Shown here in pieces: positions 1 to 8,778 of a stretch of 13,174 nucleotides of DNA (the stretch's first letter is position 1; each line of letters begins with the position of its first letter). The stretch is from Lachnospiraceae bacterium UBA3643 (GTDB taxonomy: Bacteria > Bacillota > Clostridia > Lachnospirales > Lachnospiraceae), in assembly GCA_002373855.1 (NCBI GenBank), contig DFKO01000041.1:1-13174 (forward strand), in the 5' to 3' direction. The notes under the pieces are model-generated. The model was not told where the DNA came from, did no database searches, and saw only the letters and a program-made list of their open reading frames with translations. The position numbers and the translations under genes were made by a program.

Positions 1-299
1 AGGAGTTCCTTGTCAAACTCAAGTGAAACCTCTGTATTCTCATCCATGGTCTCGATAGGGTTAGGTGTCTTAAGGGAATCATTGATTCCGTCAAGGAAAC
101 CTACCATATGCTCAAGGGAGATATTGTATTTCTCCGCAAGTTCCTTAACAGTACCCTTTACAACCTCATCGGGATTTGTGAGGAGCTGCTCATATATATT
201 CTTTTCAACACCAAAGTATACATTCCACATAGCCTCAAGAGCTTCTTTTGTGGTATTGGTGTTATACGCTTTCTTTCTCCAGTCTTCAAGTAAACTCAT
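1..299 (-). CDS. SEC-C motif-type protein, N-terminal part (cut by window edge)
   Basis: The reading frame starts at ATG 299-297 and stays open to the window edge, giving 99 codons without a stop. The start is backed by AGGAGG nine bases upstream and by a good sigma-A promoter at 352-380. The visible protein begins MSLLEDWRKKAY and is a soluble, helical, acidic/basic mixed domain with a segment DEVVKGTVKELAEKYNIS and a conserved-looking GFLDGINDSLKTPNPIE stretch. From memory, Lachnospiraceae proteins with this N-terminus end in a zinc-binding SEC-C motif (CxCGSGKKxKxCC). That C-terminus lies outside the window, so the motif itself is not seen. No signal peptide or membrane segment is visible. 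The biochemical role is unknown. It appears to be its own transcription unit downstream of the chemotaxis receptor gene. Confidence 0.6.
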   Translation of the reverse strand, partial: MSLLEDWRKKAYNTNTTKEALEAMWNVYFGVEKNIYEQLLTNPDEVVKGTVKELAEKYNISLEHMVGFLDGINDSLKTPNPIETMDENTEVSLEFDKEL

Positions 300-351
300 T
301 TTGTAAATCCTCCTAAATAATTGCGCCAATATCAAACGCCGTTAATATAGA

Positions 352-380
352 ATTATACTAAATTTACCCCAAATATTCAA
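352..380 (-). promoter_or_regulatory. Sigma-A type promoter for the SEC-C-type gene
   Basis: Read on the minus strand there is a -35 box TTGAAT (380-375), a 17-base spacer and a perfect -10 box TATAAT (357-352). This would start a transcript about 45 bases before the ATG at 299. The promoter lies in the 98-base gap after the chemotaxis receptor gene, where no terminator hairpin is obvious, so some read-through from that gene is possible. Confidence 0.7.
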
Positions 381-397
381 CGGATATATAAAAGCTC

Positions 398-2479
398 CTA
401 TAATCTGAACTGGCTGACGATATCTGATAATGTATTTGATACACCCTTCTGATCCTGAGCAAAACTTGATACATCAGTTACCATTCCGGATACATCATTT
501 ACGATATCTGTAACTTCCGATGAACTCGTTGCTGTCTCGGTGGCTGACTCTGCTATGGAACTTACCGCAATGTTGACCTGCTCCATAGATTCCCGAATGT
601 ACTCAACCATACCCGAGATCTTCTCTGTAAGATTTCCAAATGACTGGGCATCCTGTCCATACTGCTGACCAACCCGGATGAAATTATCATAATCAGGCGT
701 AACCGTATTCTGTACAAAGTTGAGGAGTTCCTCTGAGTTCCTGCTAAGTGATGCAAATGCATCCTGAATTGCGTCGATTGTATCCTGAATCTTATCAACT
801 GCTTCCTTGGTCTCGGTTGCAAGCTTGTTGATCTCAGATGCGACAACCGCGAATCCCCGTCCATGCTCTCCAGCTCTCGCAGCCTCAATTGAAGCATTTA
901 ATGATAGCAAATTTATCTGATTTGCAATGCCTGAAATGGAATCTGCAAGTGCTCCGATTTCGCTGACTATGACAGCCTTTTTTGAAGCCTCCTCCAGCGC
1001 CGAGCCCCGCTCCTTTGCAATTCTGATTGCATTGTCCGAAGACTCTCTTCCATCCCGCTCTATCTTTGCAGCCCTTGCTTCTATCTCTTTTACTTCTCTT
1101 GCGATCTCCTCTGTCTCTTTAGCCAGTCTTGCAACTGATTCATTTACTTCGCTGGCAGAAGCGGAAACCTCCTCGGTAGCTGCTCCCGTACTGCTCATGG
1201 CATCGTTAACCCTGACCATGGAGCTCTGGACATTTGCGAACTGACTGCTGAGTTTTTCAGCGACCACATCGATCTGATTTGAAGATTCATTTACACTGTT
1301 GGAGCCCTGTCTGATGTTTCTGATCACGTCAGCATTGTTACTGTACATCTCGTTAAGAGATCTGCTCATCTGGCCGATCTCATCATTACGATTTATATCT
1401 ACGGGCTCAACCGTAAAGTTTCCTCTGGAAAGCTCGTCTGCAAATACCTGTACCTTGCGCATCGCGGCCGCTATACTTGACGCCTGCCATACGATGAGAG
1501 CTGTACAGACAGCAAGCGCTATAATCAGGATGACCATAGACATCTGCTGCATATGATGGATGGGTACATAGATTTCATCCTGTTCAACTACTATTGCGAG
1601 CTTCCATCCTACGCCCGGAATGGTATCAAAATATACATTTTTTCCGTCATACTGTAGTGTACCACTCTCGTCAGATATGATACTGTCTGCTACAGAAGAT
1701 GTAAGAGGATCATCCTTGATGGATACAGCATTTACAGCTGCCTCAAGGTCCAGAGAATCAAAGATATATACGCCCTGCGTATCTACCAGAAGGAGTGCTC
1801 CGTCGTTTGATATCTTTACCTGAGTCAGAGAGTTCTGAACCGTATCAAGTGTGATATCGCAGGTGATACAACCGATATAGCTGCCGGTTTCGATGTCAAA
1901 GATAGGTACAGAACATGTAGACATTACCGTGTCGCTGGCTTCGTCATAATAAGGGTCTGTGATCACGCCCTTTACTTCCTTTAATCCTTTGGCATTCAGG
2001 TAATATTCCTGATTGAAATAATCATACTCCGCATTGGAATATTCCCAATCCTCAACATAAGTATTTCCGTCTTTATACCAGTAGGGACCGCAGTACTCCT
2101 CGGATGCGTCATAAGCATACGGCTCAAACCAAATACCGGCTCCGCTTGCCAACTCGTTATCATCGAGCATGCTCTGAAATAAAGCAGCATACTCTTCCAT
2201 GTCAGTATATTTATAGGAAACAGCCAGATCTTTCGATAATGCTTCCGCAATATGTCTGATGCCATCAAGTTTGGCATCAACCGCATTGATGTTTTCCTTG
2301 AGGGTAGCCTTCATATACTGCTCAGTTAGATCATTTATCTCGCTGCTGCTCTTGCTGGTCAGCATAATAGCCATTACCACAATAGATAAAACAACTACCG
2401 GTAAAATACCTACAAGCATCTTAAACCTGATGCCAAGGCCGCCTTTTGTTCCGCTACGAATTGATTGATATTCTCCCAT
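398..2479 (-). CDS. Methyl-accepting chemotaxis protein with periplasmic-type Cache sensor
   Basis: This is a full-length 693-residue chemoreceptor that passes extracellular ligand signals to the CheA/CheW complex. The order is: a short cytoplasmic tail, a membrane segment at about 21-41, an extracytoplasmic double-Cache-like sensor at about 45-308 (including [14 protein letters not shown] near 175-188 and VPIFD followed by [11 protein letters not shown]), a second membrane segment at about 312-333, a HAMP linker at about 334-390, and a long coiled-coil signalling domain. The hairpin tip contains the family signature [20 protein letters not shown] at about 523-542. No C-terminal CheR/CheB-binding pentapeptide is apparent. 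ATG 2479 is supported by AGGAGG six bases upstream. It lies downstream of the nitrogenase-like operon but is separated from it by a terminator and has its own candidate promoter, so a functional link is only possible. The ligand is unknown. Confidence 0.93.
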   Translation of the reverse strand: MGEYQSIRSGTKGGLGIRFKMLVGILPVVVLSIVVMAIMLTSKSSSEINDLTEQYMKATLKENINAVDAKLDGIRHIAEALSKDLAVSYKYTDMEEYAALFQSMLDDNELASGAGIWFEPYAYDASEEYCGPYWYKDGNTYVEDWEYSNAEYDYFNQEYYLNAKGLKEVKGVITDPYYDEASDTVMSTCSVPIFDIETGSYIGCITCDITLDTVQNSLTQVKISNDGALLLVDTQGVYIFDSLDLEAAVNAVSIKDDPLTSSVADSIISDESGTLQYDGKNVYFDTIPGVGWKLAIVVEQDEIYVPIHHMQQMSMVILIIALAVCTALIVWQASSIAAAMRKVQVFADELSRGNFTVEPVDINRNDEIGQMSRSLNEMYSNNADVIRNIRQGSNSVNESSNQIDVVAEKLSSQFANVQSSMVRVNDAMSSTGAATEEVSASASEVNESVARLAKETEEIAREVKEIEARAAKIERDGRESSDNAIRIAKERGSALEEASKKAVIVSEIGALADSISGIANQINLLSLNASIEAARAGEHGRGFAVVASEINKLATETKEAVDKIQDTIDAIQDAFASLSRNSEELLNFVQNTVTPDYDNFIRVGQQYGQDAQSFGNLTEKISGMVEYIRESMEQVNIAVSSIAESATETATSSSEVTDIVNDVSGMVTDVSSFAQDQKGVSNTLSDIVSQFRL

Positions 2480-2528
2480 TTTAATCCTCCTTTTATACTC
2501 TAGTAAAAATCATAAAAAATATAATTAT

Positions 2529-2557
2529 ATTTTAACTGATGGCAAAATGTTAGGCAA
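2529..2557 (-). promoter_or_regulatory. Candidate sigma-A promoter for the chemoreceptor gene
   Basis: On the minus strand TTGCCT (2557-2552) and TAAAAT (2534-2529) are separated by 17 bases, about 50 bases before the ATG at 2479. A second TATAAT (2529-2524) overlaps but lacks a -35 partner. The region is AT-rich, so chance matches are likely. I saw no sigma-28 type chemotaxis/flagellar promoter consensus here. Confidence 0.4.
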
Positions 2558-2600
2558 GATATTTCTATTGGTTGTACGATCCTTGACTGTCAGACAATAA

Positions 2601-2626
2601 TAAAAAAGAGACTGTCTACAGCCTCT
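2601..2626 (-). terminator. Rho-independent terminator of the nitrogenase-like operon
   Basis: On the minus strand an 8-bp stem (AGAGGCTG pairing with CAGTCTCT, one G-T wobble) with a four-base loop lies at 2626-2607 and is followed directly by six T residues and a further T-rich tail. The stop codon of the LysR gene (2618-2616) sits in the loop and stem, so the last codons are built into the hairpin. This marks the likely end of the D-K-H-X-B-LysR transcript. Confidence 0.85.
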
Positions 2627-3539
2627 GTTTTATCTTAATGTTTTCTTTTAATAACTCAATATACTCTTCTCCGATTTTACTTAGCAGGATATTTCTTTTA
2701 GTCACAAATCCTATATGCATCACTGCATCTCCTTCCTCGCCCCTGAGCCTCAGCATTTTATACCCGGCTCCGTTTATGTCATCATTTATTATTCCGGAGC
2801 AGAGAATATATGCATTAAGCTCGTTTATCATACCAAGAGCAGACCCTCTGTCATTAATTGTAATCTTTCGACGATAATCTTTTTCTGCCAGTATCTCCTC
2901 TGAATAATATATGGGGTCCGATTCTCTCTGCTCAAATGAAATACAGGGATATGGTGACAGTTCCTCAAAATCAACCGATGATTTTTCTGCCAGCGGATGA
3001 TTTTTTGATAAATACACACATGCTTTGCATTCTATAAGAGGAGTAAAGACAAGGTCGTTATCCCGAAGATCCTTTTCAATTACTTTACTGTTATAATCGC
3101 TGAAAAAAAGAATCCCGATCTCACTTTTCAAATTGCCCACATCATCGATGACATCCCTTGTAGTAGTCTCTCTGAATGCGAAATCATAATCGGCCGTATC
3201 ATATTTAAGTACGAGTCCCGTAAATGCCTTTAATGCAAATGAATAATGCTGGGTGGATATTCCAAACTTTTTTCTTCTGTTACCCTTTGTCCCGAATTTA
3301 TCCTTCAGGACATCGTACTGCTGACATACCTGCTTGGCATATATGATAAAATCCCGTCCGTCACCGGTGAGTTCCACACCTCTGCCCGATCTGATAAAAA
3401 TCGAAAACCCGATTTCCGATTCAAGCTCTTTAATCGCTTTTGTAAGTGTGGGCTGAGAGATAAACAGACATTCGGCAGCCTTATTCATTGAACCCGATTC
3501 TGAAATTGTAATTGAATATATAAGCTGTTGTAATGTCAT
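2616..3539 (-). CDS. LysR-family transcriptional regulator of the nitrogenase-like operon
   Basis: The 307-residue protein has the normal LysR length. Residues 1-60 form the winged helix-turn-helix (MTLQQLIYSITISESGSMNK, then LFISQPTLTKAIKELESEIG and LFxRSGRG-like IFIRSGRGVELT). The rest, about 90-300, is the periplasmic-binding-protein-like effector domain. It starts ten bases after the nifB stop and is closed by the operon terminator, so it is co-transcribed with the nitrogenase-like genes and is most simply their regulator. Its ribosome site is weak (AGGT just before the ATG), suggesting coupling to nifB translation. LysR regulators usually respond to a small-molecule effector tied to the pathway; known relatives control sulfur assimilation, aromatic degradation and amino acid synthesis. 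The effector here is unknown. Candidate operator boxes are the repeats at 8632-8645 and 8725-8738. Confidence 0.93.
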   Translation of the reverse strand: MTLQQLIYSITISESGSMNKAAECLFISQPTLTKAIKELESEIGFSIFIRSGRGVELTGDGRDFIIYAKQVCQQYDVLKDKFGTKGNRRKKFGISTQHYSFALKAFTGLVLKYDTADYDFAFRETTTRDVIDDVGNLKSEIGILFFSDYNSKVIEKDLRDNDLVFTPLIECKACVYLSKNHPLAEKSSVDFEELSPYPCISFEQRESDPIYYSEEILAEKDYRRKITINDRGSALGMINELNAYILCSGIINDDINGAGYKMLRLRGEEGDAVMHIGFVTKRNILLSKIGEEYIELLKENIKIKQRL

Positions 3540-3549
3540 TACCTGATTT

Positions 3550-4425
3550 TCATCCGTGTGAAAAAGTATCCTTCACGGATATTCTCCTTAAATAAATCTG
3601 ATCTCCGTAATCCTTTTCTCCCGGTACACCGATCGCATCTGCCCTGCAATGCTGGCAGTGTCTGAATACATCGATATACTTTTCCGCCTTTTGTCTTGCG
3701 AGATCTATCTCTGCACATTTTGGAGCCGGGACATCCTTTAATTTATGCTGGGGTATAAGCGGTATGATGTTATAGATTGACGCGCCGTGTTCCTTTACGG
3801 TTTTAGCTATCATCTCTATATGGTCATCATTTATTCCCGGTACAAGCACTGTATTTACTTTAACCGTGATACCTGCGTCCGCAACCTTTTTTATACCTTC
3901 AAGCTGGTTTCTGATAAGTATTGTTGCCGCTTCAACTCCACTGTAATATTCTCCGTGATAATGAATTCCGTCATTAAGTTTTACTTCTATTTCGGGGTCA
4001 ACCGCATTGACCGTCACGGTGAGGGAATCTATTCCGACCTCGATTATCTCATCAGCCTTTTCCGGAAGGAGCAGACCGTTTGTACTCATACATTTAATAA
4101 GTTTCGGAAAATTCTCTTTTACGATTCTGAATGTCTTAAGTGCACTGTCGGTCGCAAGAGTATCTCCCGGTCCTGCAATTCCGACTACACTGATATCACT
4201 GCAAACATCCAGTGAGCGCTTAATGATATCAGTAACTTCTTCCGGTTTGATTATGCTCCCGGTCACTCCGGGCCTGTCCTCATAATCATTGATCTGCCTG
4301 TCACAAAATCTGCATTCTATATTGCACCCCGGGCTCACGGGCAGGTGTATCCTTCCGTTTGTCCCTTTCTTTCCCATTGCAAAGCAGGGATGGGTGAGTT
4401 TTAATTCTTCGAAATCTCTCGCCAT
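3550..4425 (-). CDS. nifB: NifB-like radical SAM cofactor-assembly enzyme, without NifX domain
   Basis: In nitrogenase systems NifB uses S-adenosylmethionine to fuse two [4Fe-4S] clusters and insert a carbide, making the 8Fe-9S-C core (NifB-co). The 291-residue protein shows the family signatures: HPCF at 12-15, the radical SAM triad CNIECRFC (Cys34, Cys38, Cys41) followed by RPGV at 51-54, GPGD at 85-88, CMSTNG at 112-117, and the NifB-specific CQHCRADAIG at 257-266. The extra cysteines (14, 112, 257, 260) are of the kind that bind the two precursor clusters in NifB, although I cannot assign each one. It lacks the C-terminal NifX domain of many NifB proteins; that domain is encoded separately just upstream. 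ATG 4425 lies inside the nifX-like gene (25-base overlap), with GAGG seven bases upstream, implying translational coupling. Its presence argues strongly that the D/K-like proteins carry a complex NifB-derived cofactor. Confidence 0.93.
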   Translation of the reverse strand: MARDFEELKLTHPCFAMGKKGTNGRIHLPVSPGCNIECRFCDRQINDYEDRPGVTGSIIKPEEVTDIIKRSLDVCSDISVVGIAGPGDTLATDSALKTFRIVKENFPKLIKCMSTNGLLLPEKADEIIEVGIDSLTVTVNAVDPEIEVKLNDGIHYHGEYYSGVEAATILIRNQLEGIKKVADAGITVKVNTVLVPGINDDHIEMIAKTVKEHGASIYNIIPLIPQHKLKDVPAPKCAEIDLARQKAEKYIDVFRHCQHCRADAIGVPGEKDYGDQIYLRRISVKDTFSHG

Positions 4426-4772
4426 TTATCTGCCTCATATAACCTGTTTTTATTTATGCTGTTCAGCACATCTTCCGCTCTGGAATAAGATTCATAAATC
4501 ACATATCCCTTTGACTCGACGATCCCTGCAGCGCCGGCGCCTATTTTTGATATAATAATTGCCCCTACATCATAAAGTTTTTCAAATACGTCCGAAAAAG
4601 CATCAGATGATGAATTGCCGCACTCGCAGAAAACATCAACAAAACGTCTCTCAACAAATTCATAAGTATCTGTCTGATCGTCAAATTCGTATATATAATA
4701 TTTTTTTGCATGACCAAAATGCTGATCGACATACTGCCCGTCGAAGCTCGCGAGTGCCGCTCTGTATTTCAT
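4401..4772 (-). CDS. NifX/NafY-fold iron-molybdenum cofactor-binding protein
   Basis: This 123-residue protein matches the dinitrogenase iron-molybdenum cofactor biosynthesis domain (NifX, NafY and the C-terminus of NifB). The N-terminal strand and loop ALASFDGQYVDQHFGHAKKY, with the conserved DQHFGHA, is the diagnostic piece; a Cys-containing FCECGNS stretch follows near residues 48-54 and an AIIISKIGAGAAG glycine loop near 71-83. Family members bind and shuttle NifB-co or later cofactor forms. It starts 11 bases after nifH with GAGG immediately before, and its 3' end overlaps the nifB start by 25 bases. The most likely role is escort of the NifB product to the D/K-like complex, perhaps together with or instead of a NifEN scaffold, which is absent here. 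Confidence 0.88.
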   Translation of the reverse strand: MKYRAALASFDGQYVDQHFGHAKKYYIYEFDDQTDTYEFVERRFVDVFCECGNSSSDAFSDVFEKLYDVGAIIISKIGAGAAGIVESKGYVIYESYSRAEDVLNSINKNRLYEADKWREISKN

Positions 4773-4783
4773 CTTACTTCCTC

Positions 4784-5659
<876 letters not shown>

Positions 5660-5704
5660 CTAAATTATTCATATTTCTTACATACGATTTTATTGCTTTA
5701 AATC

Positions 5705-7042
5705 TTATTGATAACTTGAAAGCACTGTATTATATATGTCTTCTATCACATGAAGACCACCTGTATATCCTACCCAGTTTGTCGAGAGGGTCAGTCTGTA
5801 CTGAACAGGTGCAAATGCTCCGACAAAATCACAATTCGTCTTTTTTGCAATATCCCTGTCCCAGCCGCTTCCGATGATCAGACCTCTCCTTGTATGATCA
5901 AGAGCCAGGATTGTCTTCTGAGCCTTGCCTGCATCCGGATCAAATGATACGGGTATATCTCTTTTAGCAGAAATCCCCGCAAGCTCATCAGCTATTTCCT
6001 GCTGATATTTTTTAGGTGTATTGTCCACAATGAACTGCTCCTTCGGAATGATACCGGTCTCTGTCAGCAAAAACTTTGACAGACCGATTACATATCCGGA
6101 ATCACCTATTATATGTACATGTCCCGGTAGTCCGTACCTAAACTCTGTGATAAATGTGGTAAGGTTATCTATCTCCTCATAGAAAGCTGACTCTTCCCTT
6201 AAATAAAAGGCCTCTGCTTTCTTTTCATCTATCTCTGCTCCGTTTGCATTTGCAAATTCCACAACACCCTTAAGGAATTTTGTCGTCTCATTACCTCCGA
6301 TGGGAACATATCCGAATTTGTAATAAGGCTGGTCATAACGGGTCTTTAGATTCTCTACTACAGGCTCTCCGTACCATGGTGACACGAGGATGTTAAAGTT
6401 TGCGGAAGGAATTGTCTGCCACTCCTTTACTCCGTTTGAAAACGGTCCGAAGAGAATATTTACTTCAAGTCCGATTCCCTCGAGCAGCCTTTTGTATTCC
6501 TTGAGATTTTCTTTCCAGAAAATATCCTGATACGGAATCGATGCAAATAAATTCACAAGATTCTTTCTGCTTCTTGCAGGATTTGCATCTTCATATTCAC
6601 TTACATACTGGTTGATGATCGCATTGATCACTTCACTGTGAGATCTGTAATTGTTCATCTTAAATCCCGGAGTATCAAGATATACGATTGGTTTGCCCTG
6701 ATCCTTAAACTCCTCTGCAACAGATCCGATATCATCACCTGTAATACCTGCCGTACATCCGCTGAGTATCACCTGGAGATCAGTATCAAGTATCTTGTAT
6801 GTATTTTCTACAATCTTGCGGAGCTTGTTTACTCCTCCGAATACAACATCCTTTTCCGCAAAATTGGTACATGGCATTGTATTGCCACCTGCATAACCTG
6901 TTGCTCTCTCAAAAAATCCTCCGATCATTGTTCCGCATCCGGGACCTGAATGGAGAATCGGCACTGCCCTCGGAATCGCCACAACTGTCTGCAGGGCTCC
7001 TATGGCACAGGTATATCTCTCCTGTTCTATAAAACCTGACAT
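5705..7042 (-). CDS. NifK-like beta subunit of a nitrogenase-like reductase
   Basis: This 445-residue protein belongs to the nitrogenase component 1 / oxidoreductase family. It is shorter than Azotobacter NifK (about 520 residues), mainly through loss of the N-terminal extension: its first conserved cysteine is residue 12. Three cysteines match the beta-side P-cluster ligands in context and spacing: Cys12 (RYTCAIGA), Cys36 (HSGPGC) and Cys96 (LSGCTAGITGDDIGSV). Cys58 in NTMPCTNFAEKDVVFGG sits where NifK-type proteins also carry Cys. The DxxFGG stretch and GDDIGSV are family landmarks. It presumably pairs with the D-like subunit as an alpha2beta2 complex receiving electrons from the NifH-like protein. 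It begins 21 bases after the D-like stop, with AGGAGG upstream. I call it NifK-like rather than NifK because the partner subunit lacks nitrogenase active-site residues. Confidence 0.88.
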   Translation of the reverse strand: MSGFIEQERYTCAIGALQTVVAIPRAVPILHSGPGCGTMIGGFFERATGYAGGNTMPCTNFAEKDVVFGGVNKLRKIVENTYKILDTDLQVILSGCTAGITGDDIGSVAEEFKDQGKPIVYLDTPGFKMNNYRSHSEVINAIINQYVSEYEDANPARSRKNLVNLFASIPYQDIFWKENLKEYKRLLEGIGLEVNILFGPFSNGVKEWQTIPSANFNILVSPWYGEPVVENLKTRYDQPYYKFGYVPIGGNETTKFLKGVVEFANANGAEIDEKKAEAFYLREESAFYEEIDNLTTFITEFRYGLPGHVHIIGDSGYVIGLSKFLLTETGIIPKEQFIVDNTPKKYQQEIADELAGISAKRDIPVSFDPDAGKAQKTILALDHTRRGLIIGSGWDRDIAKKTNCDFVGAFAPVQYRLTLSTNWVGYTGGLHVIEDIYNTVLSSYQ

Positions 7043-7063
7043 AATACTATATCCTCCTATTTC

Positions 7064-8533
7064 CTATTTCATAAATGTATCAACAGGCTGTTCGAACCAC
7101 CATTTTGTATATGGAACGAAAGCGTGCTTTTCAAGATTCTTTACAAACTCATCATTCTCAATAGTTTCAAGAATCCGCTCACCGTATTTTACGAGACCTT
7201 CATATCCCATTCCGAAATGCTCATCACCGATAAGGAGTGAAGGAACACCGAGCTTTGCTCCCCATCTTGACATTCCGCCGTGTCTTGCAAGGAGCAGATC
7301 CGGTTTCAGATTATAAATCCTGTTGACAAGTTCATACTCCTGCTTGTTGCAGACATTAAAGTTGGGAACATCACCGTAGTTACCGATCACCTTTTTAAGC
7401 ACATCCGTTTGCTCAGATCCGCTGTCAAATCTTGGCTCATGATGGAAGATACCTGCTCCGACTGCTTCCATTCCGAGTTCTCTCAGTATTGCAAGGAGGT
7501 TGTGTCCGTAAGAAGCACCGGCGGCCACATATACTTTTTTTCCTTTAAGCTTCTCTCTGAGGGCCTCTATTTTAGGCAGATATTCTTCTTTCTTCTGTTT
7601 AATGATCTCCTCGATCTTATCGGATACTCCGAGGACTTCACCGAGATTTCTGAACCACGCATCAGTCTGGGGGATTCCGTAAGGAGGAGCTTCCTTTATC
7701 TCCGGCACTCCGTACTCCTGCTCAAGTACATGGGCAAGATATGTTCCGAGAGTCGGACATACCTGCATTGTCGCTGCTGCTTCCGATGCATATCCGAGCG
7801 ATTCCACCGTTGCATACGGAGCGATATAATTCGCTTCATATCCAAGGGGTTTAAACCATTCATTGAAAAGGTCATAGCCCCAGAAGTTGATCACATTTAT
7901 TATTTTTCTTTTCTGCTTCGGAGGCTTAACAAGCTTCCTGGCGATGGCATGATATGCGGCATCAAAACCTGTTGTCCATACTCTTGATCTGAAGCCTTCA
8001 CAGTAAACCGCACATACAGGTATTCCTATTTCCTGTTCCATCTCATTTACAACCGATTCAACATCATCACCGATTATTCCTGCTGCACATGTAGTTACTA
8101 TAAATATGGCATTGGGATGCTCTCTCTCATATGCGGCTCTGATTGTGTCTCTCAGTTTCTGGGCTCCTCCGTATATGGTTTCTTTCTCCTCAAGGTTTGT
8201 TGAATAGACATGCCTTTCCTTAAGATTTGTAAGTCCTCTGTTGGCACCGCTGACTCTGTAGCTGAATGCAAAGTCATGAAAACATGATGAGCATCCGACA
8301 GGGCCATGACTTATAAGTACAGAATCCTGAACCATGATAGTCTGACATGCACCATGTGTTGTCGAACATCCAAGGCACTGAGAGAAATTTCTCTTACCCT
8401 CTTTTAAGGTCCCGCAAGATGCCTGCTCTACAAGCTCTGCTGCACTGTTTCCGTGCCAGGATGTAATTGCGCCGAGTCGCTGTTCTCTTATCTCAACAGA
8501 CTCGATATCCAAGTTTACATTAGTCTTATTCAT
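7064..8533 (-). CDS. NifD-like catalytic subunit of a nitrogenase-like reductase
   Basis: This 489-residue protein is a nitrogenase component 1 alpha-type subunit and the first gene of the operon; AAGGAGG lies four bases before its ATG. P-cluster ligands are recognisable: Cys56 (CLGCSTTHG), Cys81 (ISHGPVGC) and Cys149 (TTCAAGIIGDDVESV). Cys259 aligns with the active-site cofactor ligand Cys275 of Azotobacter NifD, with the identical 18-residue spacing to YGIP/YGVP (EYGVPE). The His442 ligand is not clearly conserved: anchoring on the GYEG motif puts Gly436 there, with His439 nearby. Anchored on CEGFR and the following Gly, nitrogenase Gln191 and His195 become Trp186 and Phe190; Arg96 and Arg359 are also not conserved. 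Extra cysteines (40, 53, 63, 84) cluster near the P-cluster site. These changes argue against N2 reduction and for another reductive reaction such as C-S bond cleavage. The true substrate is unknown. Confidence 0.88.
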   Translation of the reverse strand: MNKTNVNLDIESVEIREQRLGAITSWHGNSAAELVEQASCGTLKEGKRNFSQCLGCSTTHGACQTIMVQDSVLISHGPVGCSSCFHDFAFSYRVSGANRGLTNLKERHVYSTNLEEKETIYGGAQKLRDTIRAAYEREHPNAIFIVTTCAAGIIGDDVESVVNEMEQEIGIPVCAVYCEGFRSRVWTTGFDAAYHAIARKLVKPPKQKRKIINVINFWGYDLFNEWFKPLGYEANYIAPYATVESLGYASEAAATMQVCPTLGTYLAHVLEQEYGVPEIKEAPPYGIPQTDAWFRNLGEVLGVSDKIEEIIKQKKEEYLPKIEALREKLKGKKVYVAAGASYGHNLLAILRELGMEAVGAGIFHHEPRFDSGSEQTDVLKKVIGNYGDVPNFNVCNKQEYELVNRIYNLKPDLLLARHGGMSRWGAKLGVPSLLIGDEHFGMGYEGLVKYGERILETIENDEFVKNLEKHAFVPYTKWWFEQPVDTFMK

Positions 8534-8631
8534 AACTCCTCCTTCGGATCGGGTATCTTTTATTCCCTTTCCTGATTTTTGATTAGTTTATCATTGTGTT
8601 TCTTTCTTGAATAATCGCTTTTTTTTATGGC

Positions 8632-8738
8632 TCGTTATAACTTTTGGCTAATACCTTAAATATTATTTCCCCCAAAATTTATAGCCTGTCCGATGCTTTG
8701 AGTTTTATTAATAGTAGAAACTCATCGTTATAACTTTT
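8632..8738. repeat. Pair of 14-base direct repeats TCGTTATAACTTTT, candidate operators
   Basis: The 14-mer occurs exactly at 8632-8645 and 8725-8738, 93 bases apart (close to nine DNA helical turns). Each contains the perfect 8-base palindrome GTTATAAC. A further partial copy, ATAACTT, lies at 8743-8749, 13 bases from its neighbour. The arrangement would suit a protein bound at two sites with DNA looping or a LysR-type tetramer with paired sites. No binding evidence exists beyond the repetition. Confidence 0.55.
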
Positions 8739-8763
8739 ATGCATAACTTACTATGGTTTTTAT

Positions 8764-8778
8764 TCATTATCGTAATGA
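8764..8778. repeat. Short inverted repeat TCATTA-tcg-TAATGA
   Basis: Six-base arms at 8764-8769 and 8773-8778 with a three-base centre form a near-perfect palindrome upstream of the ABC ATPase remnant. It is a possible operator for a dimeric regulator of the former divergent gene. In such an AT-rich region it may be chance. Confidence 0.35.

Noticed and set aside
339..383. Imperfect inverted repeat CCGTTAATAT / ATATTCAACGG around the first promoter
   Set aside because: The arms need a one-base bulge and overlap a -35 box in very AT-rich DNA; chance is a sufficient explanation.
7280..7987. A 235-codon plus-strand open frame opposite the D-like gene
   Set aside because: Its translation has no family resemblance and is rich in Cys, Phe, Ile and Tyr as expected for an antisense shadow, while the minus strand encodes a clear nitrogenase-family protein over the whole stretch.
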